A DNA stretch of 64,000 nt from UBA5216 sp963924885 (GTDB taxonomy: Bacteria; Pseudomonadota; Gammaproteobacteria; Burkholderiales; SG8-41), in contig CAWUUY010000107.1 in assembly GCA_963924885.1 (NCBI GenBank), forward strand, positions 1 to 64,000, in the 5' to 3' direction. Below the pieces are notes generated by a model. The model had not been told where the DNA came from and did no database searches. It worked only from the letters and a program-made list of their open reading frames with translations. Shown here one piece after another: positions 1 to 7,948 of this stretch. The position numbers were made by a program, and so were the translations under genes. How positions within the stretch are numbered: the first letter of the stretch is position 1; the number at the start of each line of letters is the position of its first letter.

Positions 1-276
1 GGCGAAGAGTTCTTTCCACCGGCGCGGCGTTAATTGCTCAACGTTGGAGGCAGGGTGTTGCCCGACGCGCTGCAGCACATCGACGAAATAGTCGTAGGGG
101 TTTATGTCGTGCAGCCGACAGGTCACCAGCAGACTTTGCACAATCCCCACATGCTTGGCACCCAGTTCAGTCCATGTGAACATCCAATTTTTACGACCCA
201 TGGGAATGACGCGTAACGCGCGTTCCAGATGGTTCGTGTCGATCGGCACATCCGGATCATTCAGATACCCTTGGGC
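1..276 (-). pseudogene. IS66-family transposase (TnpC), C-terminal fragment
   Basis: Read from about 276 down to the window edge, the minus strand encodes the end of the IS66 DDE transposase. It shows the catalytic-region motif DTNHLERALR, then PMGRKNWMF and the C-terminal tail around PYDYFVDVLQR. The frame has no start codon of its own. At its upstream side it is fused, out of frame, to an IS630 N-terminal fragment. It continues beyond base 1, so how much of the C terminus survives is unknown. The part upstream of DTNHLER is missing, so it cannot be an active transposase. Confidence 0.8.
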
Positions 277-590
277 TTGCTCTGCAACGTCGCTTTGATG
301 ATCCGCGCGCGCTTGGCTTGATTGATGTCCGGCTTACGCCCCCGTCCTGGGACCACCTCCCAAAGTGCTGCAATTCCCTTTTCGCGTACCCGCTTGCGCC
401 AAAGCAACACCGTGGGCCTGCTTACCGCCAGTTCCCCCGCGATCGTTGCATTCGGATGACCCGCCACCGCTCTCAGAATAATCCGGCAACGCATTGCGAC
501 CTGCTGCAGCGTCCCGTGTGAGGATTCCCATTTCTCCAGTTGCGCCCGTTCAGCTGGTTGCAGTTCGATCGTCAGACTCGTGTTCGACAT
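261..590 (-). pseudogene. IS630-family transposase, N-terminal helix-turn-helix fragment
   Basis: About 110 residues of an IS630-type transposase: an N-terminal winged-helix/HTH region with RCRIILRAVAGHPN, SRPTVLLWRKR and the family-typical AKRARIIKATLQSKPKG. The full protein is about 340 residues and carries its DDE catalytic domain after this point, so the catalytic part is gone. The start is placed at 590 (MSNTSL); an in-frame ATG at 605 is possible. After KPKG the frame runs into IS66 sequence and stops at 261. No complete terminal inverted repeat was recognised on the right (606-660). Confidence 0.75.
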
Positions 591-693
591 GAACGAGCAT
601 AGCAAAGGTCGGAATGTATGTACATCTATTTAAGGGACACTACACTAGAAGTACATTGTTACGGTTTAAAGACACGCAAGCGCGTGTCTCCGG

Positions 694-1191
694 TCACCGT
701 GTCGGCGTAGCGGCGTGGTAAGCGGCAATCGCGCGCGCCAGATCGTGATACTCCTCGCAGTGCGAGGGCGCGCGGCATAACCGTTCGAGAATGGCAAGGT
801 GCTCCACGGCGTGCACCAGATTTCCGGCCATGAGGTAGGCCTCGCCGATGTATTCGTGCGTGCCGCGATGCGATGGGTCGAGTTCCAGCGCGCGGTGATA
901 GTTTGCGAACGCGCGTTCGAGATTGCGTTGCTTGCGATAGGTATAGCCGAGCAAATTGAAGACATCGGCGCTGTCGCGGTGTTTGGCCGCCGCGCGTTCC
1001 AGCGCGGCGACGGCCACCGCCCAGTCTTCGGACTTAACCGCCGCAAAGCCTTGATCGAAATCCACATCGCCTACCGGCGCGGCGGCAGCCGGTTCGCCGT
1101 AGATGGCTCGCGCGGGCATGGCAAAAAGTGCCGTGGCGATCAGCAGGAACAGTAGCGCCGAGACATAACGGCGGATACCCGGAAACATCAT
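694..1191 (-). CDS. Exported tetratricopeptide-repeat protein
   Basis: 165 residues. The N terminus is a clear Sec signal (hydrophobic run about residues 11-27, likely cleavage after ARA at 29). Residues about 45-140 form TPR helices: FDQGFAAVKSEDW, then FNLLGYTYRKQRNLERAFAN and the classic YHRALELDPSHRG. It is probably a periplasmic or outer-face scaffold with no catalytic domain. It lies 39 bp downstream of phoX on the same strand and may be co-transcribed with it. The stretch between the two genes is a copy of the recurring AT-rich motif. The partner is unknown. Confidence 0.75.
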   Translation of the reverse strand: MMFPGIRRYVSALLFLLIATALFAMPARAIYGEPAAAAPVGDVDFDQGFAAVKSEDWAVAVAALERAAAKHRDSADVFNLLGYTYRKQRNLERAFANYHRALELDPSHRGTHEYIGEAYLMAGNLVHAVEHLAILERLCRAPSHCEEYHDLARAIAAYHAATPTR

Positions 1192-1217
1192 AAGTATATG
1201 TTTTTATTGATATTTTT
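1191..1217 (+). repeat. AT-rich dispersed motif, copy E
   Basis: Begins TAAGTATATGTTTTTATTGA. It fills the gap between the phoX stop and the TPR gene start and matches the motif seen best at 51296 and 55503. Confidence 0.45.
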
Positions 1218-1230
1218 GTGCCGCTACCGG

Positions 1231-3177
1231 CTACGTGCCAATCACACCGCCATCGTTTTTGCGGATGACGAGGGTGGCCGAGCGTGGCCGGCCGCCGCTC
1301 ACGCCATCGGGCCAGGAGCTCACGGCCTTCGGCTTGGTGGGATCGTTGCGTTCGCTGGAAGTCTCACCCGGATGCTGGATGTTGACGAACATGGTGCGCC
1401 CATCCGGAGTGTTGATCACGCCGGTGATTTCGCAGCCGTTGGGGCCGGTCAAAAAGCGCCGGACTTCGCCAGTCTTGATGTCGGCGGCGAGCATCTGGTT
1501 GTTGCCCATGCGCTCGTAATCACCGGTGTGCAACACACTGGTGGAGACATCGGTTTGTATCCACAGAATGCCACCGTCGTCGAACCACAGGCCATCGGGA
1601 CTGCCGAACGCGTCGCCCTTGATGTTGCCGCGTTTGGCCGCATCGGGATGATCGGGGTCGCCCGCCATCACAAAAATGTCCCACTGGAATTTCAGCGCGA
1701 CCGGGTCGCCCCCCATCTCGCGCCAGCGAATGATGTGGCCGAAGGTGTTGGCGGCGCGAGGATTGCTGGGGTTGGTGCCGGGTGATTTATCCACGCCACG
1801 CCGCGCATTGTTGGTCAGGGTGCAATACACCTCGCGCGTCGCAGGATGTACCGCGATCCATTCCGGGCGATCCATCGGCGTCGCCTTGACGGCATCGGCG
1901 GCGGCGCGGGTGCGGATCAGCACATCGGCCTGATCCCTGAAACCGGCCGCCGTGGTCAAGCCGTTCCTGCCGTGTTCCAGCGCCAGCCATTCGCCGCTGC
2001 CGTCGTCGTTGAACTTGGCGACATACAGCGTGCCGTTATCCAGCAGCGTGCTGTTGGCCTTGCGGTCATTGCGGTTCCACGCATCGCGCGATACGTATTT
2101 GTAGATATACTCAAACTGCCGGTCGTCACCCATGTACAGCGTCAAGCGCCCATCATCGCCGAAGGAAGGCCACGCCCCTTCGTGACTGAAGCGGCCGAGC
2201 GCGGTGCGCTTGACCGGTTTCGATTGCGGTTCGTAGGGGTCGATCTCGACCACCCAGCCAAAGCGGTTGGGTTCGTTGGGATGCTTGCCTGCGTCAAACC
2301 GCTCATCGAACTCATGCCATCGGTAACCGCGGCCCTTGGCGGTGATGCCGTTGCGGACATGATCGGGCGTCATCACGCCCGAGTTCATGAAAAAGTTATC
2401 CCAGTTTTCCTCGCAGGTGAGATACGTGCCCCACGGCGTGTAACCGTGCGCGCAGTTGTTGAGCGTGCCGAGGCAATCGTTGCCGCCGGGATTGGCGGCC
2501 GTCATCATTTGCGCCGTGCCGGCGGCAGGCCCGGACAGGGCCATCGGCGTGTTGCCGGTAATGCGCCGCGCGTAGCGCGAGGGCTTGACGATTTCCCAGC
2601 TTCCGCTGGCGCCGGCGCGCACTTCCACCACGGTGACGCCCAGCGCATTTTGCGACTTGCGTACCTTGGCCGCGCTCCAGTTGGCGAAGCCGTCGCCGTG
2701 CAACAGGCCTTCGTCGATATATTCGTTATTGATTGCCAGCAGCGCGCTCGACGAACTGGCGCTGCCGTCGTTGCTATAGGGCAACGGATAATAATGAATA
2801 CCGTCGTGATGCATGCCCGCCTGCAATGCCTGCTCTTCGGCGCTGTTGCCCGCGTCTTGACGAAACGCGGGAGAACCCGACGCGTGGCCGATGGGATCGC
2901 CCCACGCCAGCAGCACACTCGCGGTATAGCCATTGGGTACGCGCACCGAGTCGCCCATCGACAACGGCACGCTGCTAAAACCGATGCTGCCCTCGCGTTT
3001 CAAGCCGCCCGTGGCGCAACCCGCCAACGACAACGGCAGGCTGCCGAGCAGCGCCCACGACGCGGCGCCTTGCAGCAATCCTCGGCGTGACATGCGCGTG
3101 GTGAGCACCTCTTCAAACGAGGGCGACGGATTCGTGGCGGGATTGATAATTTTCTGATCGCTGTAGCTGTGGCTCAT
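1231..3177 (-). CDS. phoX: PhoX-family alkaline phosphatase (DUF839), Tat-exported
   Basis: Start chosen at 3177 (MSHSYSDQ) because AGGGAACACC precedes it; the frame is open further upstream without support. 648 residues. A twin-arginine signal is visible (SRRGLLQGAA, residues 30-39) followed by LSLAGC with Cys54, which suggests a Tat-exported lipoprotein. The body is DUF839/PhoX, with the conserved Cys-containing segment NNCAHGYTPWGTYLTCEENW and the late stretch FGSPDGLWFDDGGILWIQTD. PhoX is a Ca/Fe-dependent phosphomonoesterase of the periplasm or outer surface, usually induced by phosphate starvation. It is divergent from the phosphite/phosphonate transporter genes and shares a 165-bp control region with them that contains a candidate PHO box. 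Confidence 0.88.
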   Translation of the reverse strand: MSHSYSDQKIINPATNPSPSFEEVLTTRMSRRGLLQGAASWALLGSLPLSLAGCATGGLKREGSIGFSSVPLSMGDSVRVPNGYTASVLLAWGDPIGHASGSPAFRQDAGNSAEEQALQAGMHHDGIHYYPLPYSNDGSASSSSALLAINNEYIDEGLLHGDGFANWSAAKVRKSQNALGVTVVEVRAGASGSWEIVKPSRYARRITGNTPMALSGPAAGTAQMMTAANPGGNDCLGTLNNCAHGYTPWGTYLTCEENWDNFFMNSGVMTPDHVRNGITAKGRGYRWHEFDERFDAGKHPNEPNRFGWVVEIDPYEPQSKPVKRTALGRFSHEGAWPSFGDDGRLTLYMGDDRQFEYIYKYVSRDAWNRNDRKANSTLLDNGTLYVAKFNDDGSGEWLALEHGRNGLTTAAGFRDQADVLIRTRAAADAVKATPMDRPEWIAVHPATREVYCTLTNNARRGVDKSPGTNPSNPRAANTFGHIIRWREMGGDPVALKFQWDIFVMAGDPDHPDAAKRGNIKGDAFGSPDGLWFDDGGILWIQTDVSTSVLHTGDYERMGNNQMLAADIKTGEVRRFLTGPNGCEITGVINTPDGRTMFVNIQHPGETSSERNDPTKPKAVSSWPDGVSGGRPRSATLVIRKNDGGVIGT

Positions 3178-3251
3178 GGTGTTCCCTGATGGTTCCGTGA
3201 ATAAAACACCGGATGCTAGCGGTGCAGTATTACCGTTTGGTGACAAGCGTG

Positions 3252-3269
3252 GCGTCACGCGGCTGTCAC
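3252..3269 (+). promoter_or_regulatory. Candidate PHO box between phoX and phnC
   Basis: Two 7-mers, GCGTCAC and CTGTCAC, are separated by 4 bp, giving the 11-bp period of PhoB sites. The second half matches the E. coli half-site CTGTCA(C/T) exactly; the first matches 5 of 7. It lies 73 bp before phnC and 74 bp before phoX, on the divergent promoter. Only one pair is seen. Confidence 0.4.
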
Positions 3270-3342
3270 ATGTTTCCGGCACACTGCGGGTTTTCCGTGG
3301 TGGCGCTGGATTTGTTCGCGCCGCGCCAGGACGACGTCACGC

Positions 3343-4203
3343 ATGGACCAAACAGACTACGCCCGTATCCGCCCCGCCGCGCTGCACACCCGCGACCTTG
3401 AAGTGACGTATGAGTTGGGCGGTAATCCTATTAAAGCGTTGCAGCGTAATTCACTGACCATCGAACAAGGTACTTTTGTGGTGTTGCTGGGCGCGTCCGG
3501 CGCCGGCAAATCCACGTTGCTGCGCACTCTCAATGGCCTGGTGCGGCCCACCTCGGGCAGCGTCATCGCCGAAGGCATTGGCGATCTGGCCGAGCGCGGC
3601 GCGCTCCGGCGTCATCGGCGGCAGACCGGCATGGTGTTTCAGCAGCATCACCTGATCGGGCGGCTGAGTGTGCTGCACAATGTGCTGATGGGGCGGCTGG
3701 GCTACCACGGGGCTTGGGCGACGCTGATGCCGTGGTCGCGTCACGAAAAAGAACTTGCGCTGGCTGCCATCGAACGCGTGGGCCTGCTGGATCGCGCGCT
3801 GCAACGCGCCGATCAACTGTCCGGCGGCCAGCAGCAGCGTGTCGGCGTGGCGCGCGCGTTGGTGCAGGAGCCGCGCACGCTGCTGGCGGACGAGCCGGTG
3901 GCGAGCCTCGACCCGGCCACCGCCGAGCGCCTGCTGCGCTTGATACACGATATCTGCAAAACCGACGGGCTGACCGCCGTGGTGAGCCTGCATCAGATGG
4001 AGTTCGCGCGCCAATTTGCCGACCGGATTATTGGATTAAAGGGTGGGGCCATCGTGTTCGACGGCACGCCCGATGAACTGACCGGCGAGCAGGCCACTGT
4101 ACTTTATGGCGGCGCTGGCGGCACGCCCCTTTCCGCCGTGCCCTCCGAAGAAACACCTTCCTTTTTATCATCCCACGCGCAAACCGCAGGAGCCGATATA
4201 TGA
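3343..4203 (+). CDS. phnC: Phosphonate/phosphite ABC transporter, ATP-binding protein (PhnC/PtxA-like)
   Basis: 286 residues, an ABC ATPase of the PhnC family. Walker A is GASGAGKST (50-58), the signature LSGGQQQR (159-166), Walker B TLLADEP (179-185) and the switch His is H217 in AVVSLHQM. It powers uptake of reduced phosphorus compounds through the PhnE-type permease. It is the first gene of a block phnC-phnD-phnE-ptxD, and its stop overlaps the phnD start by 4 bp (ATGA). Sequence alone does not separate a phosphonate importer from a phosphite importer (PtxA). The downstream PtxD-like gene favours phosphite. Confidence 0.9.
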   Translation: MDQTDYARIRPAALHTRDLEVTYELGGNPIKALQRNSLTIEQGTFVVLLGASGAGKSTLLRTLNGLVRPTSGSVIAEGIGDLAERGALRRHRRQTGMVFQQHHLIGRLSVLHNVLMGRLGYHGAWATLMPWSRHEKELALAAIERVGLLDRALQRADQLSGGQQQRVGVARALVQEPRTLLADEPVASLDPATAERLLRLIHDICKTDGLTAVVSLHQMEFARQFADRIIGLKGGAIVFDGTPDELTGEQATVLYGGAGGTPLSAVPSEETPSFLSSHAQTAGADI

Positions 4204-5105
4204 AAATGAGCATGAGCATAAACATAAACAAGAATCGCCGAACACTGCTTGCCGCCACCACCGCCGGCATTGTTGGCATTGTGTTTTCCGGCGTCACCGT
4301 TGCGCAAAACCGCGACCCTGCCACGCTGCGCGTCGCGCTGCTGCCGGATGAAAACGCCACCACGTTGATCCAGAACGCGCAACCGCTGAAAGCCTATCTG
4401 GAGCAAACGCTGAAGAAAAACATCGAACTCATCGTCACCACGGATTATTCGTCGATGATCGAGGCCATGCGTTTTGGCCGTATCGAGGTGGCCTACTTCG
4501 GCCCGTTCTCCTATGTGCTGGCGAAATCGCGCGCGCCGGAAATCGAGCCGTTCGCGGTGGGTGTCGAGCGCGGCGCGCTCACCTACAACTCGATCCTTGT
4601 CGCCACCGCTGGCGGGCCGGTCAAAACGCTGGCTGACATCCGCGGCAAACCGTTTGGTTTTGGCGATCAGGCGTCCACCTCCAGCCACTTGGCGCCACGC
4701 GCGCATCTGCTGAAAAAAGCCGGACTCGATGGCGAGAAGGATTACAAGCCCGTGCATCTGGGCACGCACGACGCCGTGGCGCGCGCGGTGCAGGCGGGGC
4801 AGGTGCCCGCGGGCGCGCTGTCGAAGGCTATTTACGACACGCTGGTCAGTCGCAACATCATCGATCCGGCCAAGCTGGTGCAGCTCGACTTGTCGGACCC
4901 GATCCCGAATTACCCCATGGTGATGCAGGGCAATCTCGCGCCAGCGTTAAAGCAGGCGATCCGCGATGCCTTCATTAACGTCAAAGATAAAGAGGTGTTG
5001 AAGTCCTTCCGCGTGGAAGGTTTTGCCGCCACCACCGACAAGGGCTACGACGTGCTGCGCGATATGGCGAAAGTGCTCAAGCTCGACATCGCGAAAATGA
5101 AGTAA
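4200..5105 (+). CDS. phnD: Phosphonate/phosphite-binding periplasmic protein (PhnD/PtxB-like)
   Basis: 301 residues. The N terminus NKNRRTLLAATTAG followed by a hydrophobic run looks like a signal peptide, possibly Tat-type, ending near VAQ at about residue 37. The mature part is a PhnD-type solute-binding protein. It carries the family landmarks TTDYSSMIEAMRFGRIEVAY, YFGPFSYVLA and GDQASTSSHLAPR, the last two lining the ligand pocket in the family. It captures the phosphorus substrate in the periplasm for PhnC/PhnE. It starts inside the phnC stop codon. A 140-bp gap with an inverted repeat separates it from phnE. Confidence 0.9.
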   Translation: MKMSMSININKNRRTLLAATTAGIVGIVFSGVTVAQNRDPATLRVALLPDENATTLIQNAQPLKAYLEQTLKKNIELIVTTDYSSMIEAMRFGRIEVAYFGPFSYVLAKSRAPEIEPFAVGVERGALTYNSILVATAGGPVKTLADIRGKPFGFGDQASTSSHLAPRAHLLKKAGLDGEKDYKPVHLGTHDAVARAVQAGQVPAGALSKAIYDTLVSRNIIDPAKLVQLDLSDPIPNYPMVMQGNLAPALKQAIRDAFINVKDKEVLKSFRVEGFAATTDKGYDVLRDMAKVLKLDIAKMK

Positions 5106-5146
5106 TCCTATTACGTTTTGTAACGGTTCAGACCCTTGAAGCACTT

Positions 5147-5211
5147 CACCGCAGAGACGCAGAGACGCAGAGGAAACGCAGAGAACTGCTTTTCTCTGCG
5201 CCTCTGCGGTG
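5147..5211. repeat. Inverted repeat between phnD and phnE (CACCGCAGAG family)
   Basis: Outer arms CACCGCAGAG (5147-5156) and CTCTGCGGTG (5202-5211). Inner arms CGCAGAGAA (5177-5185) and TTCTCTGCG (5192-5200) around a 6-nt loop. The left half also repeats GCAGAGAC in tandem. It would fold into a long hairpin in the operon mRNA and could set the phnD/phnE expression ratio. A further CACCGCAGAG is at 7931. Confidence 0.7.
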
Positions 5212-5236
5212 AGGAATTTTTTACATTCAGGACAGA

Positions 5237-6061
5237 GTGATTAGTATGATGGGCCTAGCTTCCACCGCCACCCGCTACGACACGATACTCGCCGCCGCCC
5301 GCCGCGAGGGGAAGCGCCAGGGCGCGCTGGTGGCGGCGGTGCTCGCGGTTTGCGTGATCGCACTTGCCATCACCGGATTTTTCGACGCGCGGCGTTTTAT
5401 TGAGGGCGGCCCGGCCATCGCGCAACTCGCCTCGGAGATGGTGCCGCCGAATTTTGTGCGCTGGCAACACTGGATGCGACCGCTGCTCGACACGCTGGCG
5501 ATGTCGATCGCCGGTACCGCGCTGGCGGTGCTGATGTCGCTGCCGCTGAGTTTGCTGGCCGCGCCGAACACGTCGCCCAATCCGCTGGTGTATCGCGCCG
5601 TGCGCACGGTGCTGGCCGCGCTGCGCTCAGTGCCGGAAATCATTCTCGGCATCTTGTTTGTGGCTGCGGTCGGCTTTGGCGCGCTGCCCGGCGTGTTGGC
5701 ATTGGCGCTGCATTCGGTGGGCATGGTCGGCAAGTTTTACGCCGAGGCCATCGAGCATGTTGATCCCAAACCGCTCGAAGCCGCGCGAGCGGCGGGCGCC
5801 AGCCGCTTTCAGGTGATCACGCACGCGGTGCTGCCGCAGGTGTTACCGCAACTGTCGGACATCACCATATACCGCTGGGAATATCACTTTCGCGCCTCCG
5901 CCGTGCTCGGCATTGTCGGCGCGGGCGGCATCGGCTTTGAGTTGATGGCCGCGTTGCGGCTGATTAAATACGACGAAGTGGCGGCGATCCTGCTCACCAT
6001 ATTGGCGTGCGTGGTGGTGGTGGACGGCATCGGGGCACGTTTGCGTAAAACCTTAAAATAA
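5237..6061 (+). CDS. phnE: Phosphonate/phosphite ABC transporter permease (PhnE/PtxC-like)
   Basis: 274 residues, an integral inner-membrane permease. The first membrane segment is about residues 30-49, followed by several more from 85 on. The cytoplasmic EAA loop that contacts the ATPase is EAARAAGASRFQVITHAVLP (181-200). The C-terminal segment GIVGAGGIGFELM is typical of PhnE. The start is uncertain: GTG 5237 or ATG 5246/5249 sit near the purine-rich CAGGACAG (5229-5236), and ATG 5246 has the better spacing. It is third in the transporter block and is followed at 14 bp by ptxD. Confidence 0.88.
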   Translation: MISMMGLASTATRYDTILAAARREGKRQGALVAAVLAVCVIALAITGFFDARRFIEGGPAIAQLASEMVPPNFVRWQHWMRPLLDTLAMSIAGTALAVLMSLPLSLLAAPNTSPNPLVYRAVRTVLAALRSVPEIILGILFVAAVGFGALPGVLALALHSVGMVGKFYAEAIEHVDPKPLEAARAAGASRFQVITHAVLPQVLPQLSDITIYRWEYHFRASAVLGIVGAGGIGFELMAALRLIKYDEVAAILLTILACVVVVDGIGARLRKTLK

Positions 6062-6079
6062 TGTTTAAAAACAAATGGT
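6053..6079 (-). repeat. AT-rich dispersed motif, copy F
   Basis: Minus-strand reading CCATTTGTTTTTAAACATTA. It spans the phnE stop and the ptxD start and is nearly identical to the 55503 copy over its central 20 bp. Confidence 0.5.
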
Positions 6080-7067
6080 TGCAATAATAGTCAGCAACCG
6101 CATCCACGACGAGGTGCGCGAGCGCCTGGCGCGTCACGGCACGGTGGAGATGAATTCCGCATTGGAGCCGTGGAGCCCGCAAGAACTCGCCGCGCGCGCC
6201 GCCAACGCCGACGCGATGATGGGCTTCATGACCGATGGCGTGGATGCCCCGCTGCTCAAGGCCACGCCCAGGCTGCGCATTGTGGCTTGCGCGCTCAAGG
6301 GCTTTGACAGCTACGACGTCGATGCCTGCACGCACGCCGGCGTGTGGGTGAGCATCGTGCCAGACTTGTTGACCGAACCCACGGCCGAACTGGCGCTCGG
6401 CCTGGGCATATCGCTGGCGCGGCATGTGATGCAAGGCGACGCGTATATCCGCAGTCAGCCGTTCAAGGGTTGGCGCGCGCAGTTTTACGGCACCGGCCTG
6501 CACGGCTCGGTGACTGCGGTGATCGGCTTGGGTCGCGTGGGCCGCGCGATCGTGGAGCGGCTGCAAGGCTTTGGCTGCGCGCGCATCCTCGGTGTGGATA
6601 CGGGCACCGCACCGCCCGGCGTTACCGCCGTGTCGCTGAACGATGCGATGGCGCAGGCCGACTACGTGTTTGTCGCGGTGCCGCTCACCGCGCAATCGCT
6701 ACATCTCATCGACGCCGCGCAACTGGCGCTGGCTAAGCCGGGGCAGTTGATGATTAACGTGGGGCGCGGCTCGGTGGTGAACGAAGACGCCGTGGCGGAC
6801 GCGCTGTACGCCGGCAAACTTGCCGGTTATGCCGCCGATGTGTTCGCCTGCGAGGATTGGGGCTTGGCCGATCGTCCGACGACGATTTCGCCGCGTTTGC
6901 TGGCCCATCCCGCCACGCTGTTTACGCCGCACATCGGATCAGCGGTGCGCCGCGTGCGCATCGCCATCGAACACCGCGCGGCGGACAACATCATCGCCGT
7001 GCTCGAAGGGCGCACCCCGCCCGACGCCATCAACGCGCCCGCCCCGGCGGCTGTGTCACGCGACTGA
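6075..7067 (+). CDS. ptxD: Phosphite dehydrogenase (PtxD-like D-2-hydroxyacid dehydrogenase family)
   Basis: 330 residues. It resembles Pseudomonas stutzeri PtxD, as recalled, along its whole length: CALKGFD, DVDACT, VPDLLT-PTAELA, QFYGTGL, GYAADVF, EDW-ADRP, LLAHP-TLFTPHIGSAVR. Residues known to matter in PtxD are present: Met52, Lys75 (substrate), Arg231 (GRGS), Glu260 and His286 (catalytic). The nucleotide site is GLGRVG (151-156), with Asp175 at the end of the next strand, which favours NAD. PtxD oxidises phosphite to phosphate with NAD reduction in the cytoplasm, so it fits directly behind an importer. No ptxE-type LysR regulator is seen. An ordinary hydroxyacid dehydrogenase is the alternative, but the Lys75 and EDW motifs argue against it. 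Confidence 0.87.
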   Translation: MVAIIVSNRIHDEVRERLARHGTVEMNSALEPWSPQELAARAANADAMMGFMTDGVDAPLLKATPRLRIVACALKGFDSYDVDACTHAGVWVSIVPDLLTEPTAELALGLGISLARHVMQGDAYIRSQPFKGWRAQFYGTGLHGSVTAVIGLGRVGRAIVERLQGFGCARILGVDTGTAPPGVTAVSLNDAMAQADYVFVAVPLTAQSLHLIDAAQLALAKPGQLMINVGRGSVVNEDAVADALYAGKLAGYAADVFACEDWGLADRPTTISPRLLAHPATLFTPHIGSAVRRVRIAIEHRAADNIIAVLEGRTPPDAINAPAPAAVSRD

Positions 7068-7139
7068 AATCCTTTCATAATCAGGTGGTAACACCACGCC
7101 GCTAGTCTTCGCCTGTCATCATCGGCGGAGACGCAAAAA

Positions 7140-7907
7140 ATGCTGCATCAGCAACAGTTGGTTAGCACTCGCAAGGCGCATCACAACGAAGCGGCGCTGA
7201 CGCTATCGCTGGCACGCGATGCCGGCGAGGTGTACGAGGCGCAACGCCTGCGCTACAAGGTGTTTGTCGAGGAAATGGGTGCCCGGCTGTCGGGCAGCGA
7301 GCCGTGCATCGACAGCGATTTGTATGATCCGTTTTGCGAGCACCTGATTGTGCGAGACGGCGCGACGCAGCGCGTGGTGGGCACTTACCGCATACTCAAC
7401 GGCGCCAACGCGCGCCGGCTCGGCGGGTTTTATTCGGACGACGAGTTTGATCTGACGCGGCTCGACCATCTGCGCAAGGAGATCGTCGAAGTCGGCCGCA
7501 CCTGCGTGCATCGCGATTACCGCAACGGCGCGGTGATTACCCTGTTGTGGGCCGGCATCGCGCACTACATGGTGCGGCATCACTACCGCTACCTGATGGG
7601 CTGCGCCAGCATCGGCATGGCCGACGGCGGCGCGACCGCATCGAATGTGCATTACGCGTTGCAGCGCACCTGCGCGAGCCCCGTCGAATACCGTGTGTTT
7701 CCGCGCCTGGATCTGCCGCTGCGCGCTGCGCGGCCTACCGACGACGTGGTGATCCCGCCGCTGATTAAAGGTTATGTGCGGCTAGGCGCGTACGTGTGCG
7801 GCGCGCCGGCCTGGGATCCGGATTTCAATACGGCTGATTTACTGATGTTGCTGCCGATGTCACGGCTGCCCCCGCGCTACGCGCGGCATTTTTTCGGGCA
7901 GGCATGA
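7140..7907 (+). CDS. olsB: OlsB-like acyltransferase (ornithine lipid synthesis, GNAT fold)
   Basis: 255 residues. The fold and landmarks (AQRLRYKVFVEEMGAR near 50-65, EHLIVRD, VVGTYRIL, EVGRTCVHRDYRNG, YLMGCASIG) are those of the OlsB/hemolysin-like N-acyltransferase family. OlsB moves a 3-hydroxyacyl chain from ACP to ornithine to make lyso-ornithine lipid, a phosphorus-free membrane lipid often made when phosphate is short. That role fits the PhoX/PtxD neighbourhood. No olsA is adjacent. The N-terminal 20 residues are variable and the start at 7140 has only weak SD support. Another GNAT acyltransferase is possible. Confidence 0.75.
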   Translation: MLHQQQLVSTRKAHHNEAALTLSLARDAGEVYEAQRLRYKVFVEEMGARLSGSEPCIDSDLYDPFCEHLIVRDGATQRVVGTYRILNGANARRLGGFYSDDEFDLTRLDHLRKEIVEVGRTCVHRDYRNGAVITLLWAGIAHYMVRHHYRYLMGCASIGMADGGATASNVHYALQRTCASPVEYRVFPRLDLPLRAARPTDDVVIPPLIKGYVRLGAYVCGAPAWDPDFNTADLLMLLPMSRLPPRYARHFFGQA

Positions 7908-7948
7908 CTTGATAACGTTGTTTGTTCACTCACCGCAGAGGAACTGCC

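Noticed and set aside
1846..3090. Long antisense open frame opposite phoX, and similar ones opposite phnC, purH, lptD and recG
   Set aside because: Common in GC-rich DNA, where the antisense of a strongly biased gene lacks stops. They show no family motifs and have His/Arg/Gly-rich composition.
7113..7119. CTGTCAT just upstream of olsB as a PHO box
   Set aside because: Only one half-site; no second half at 11-bp spacing on either side.
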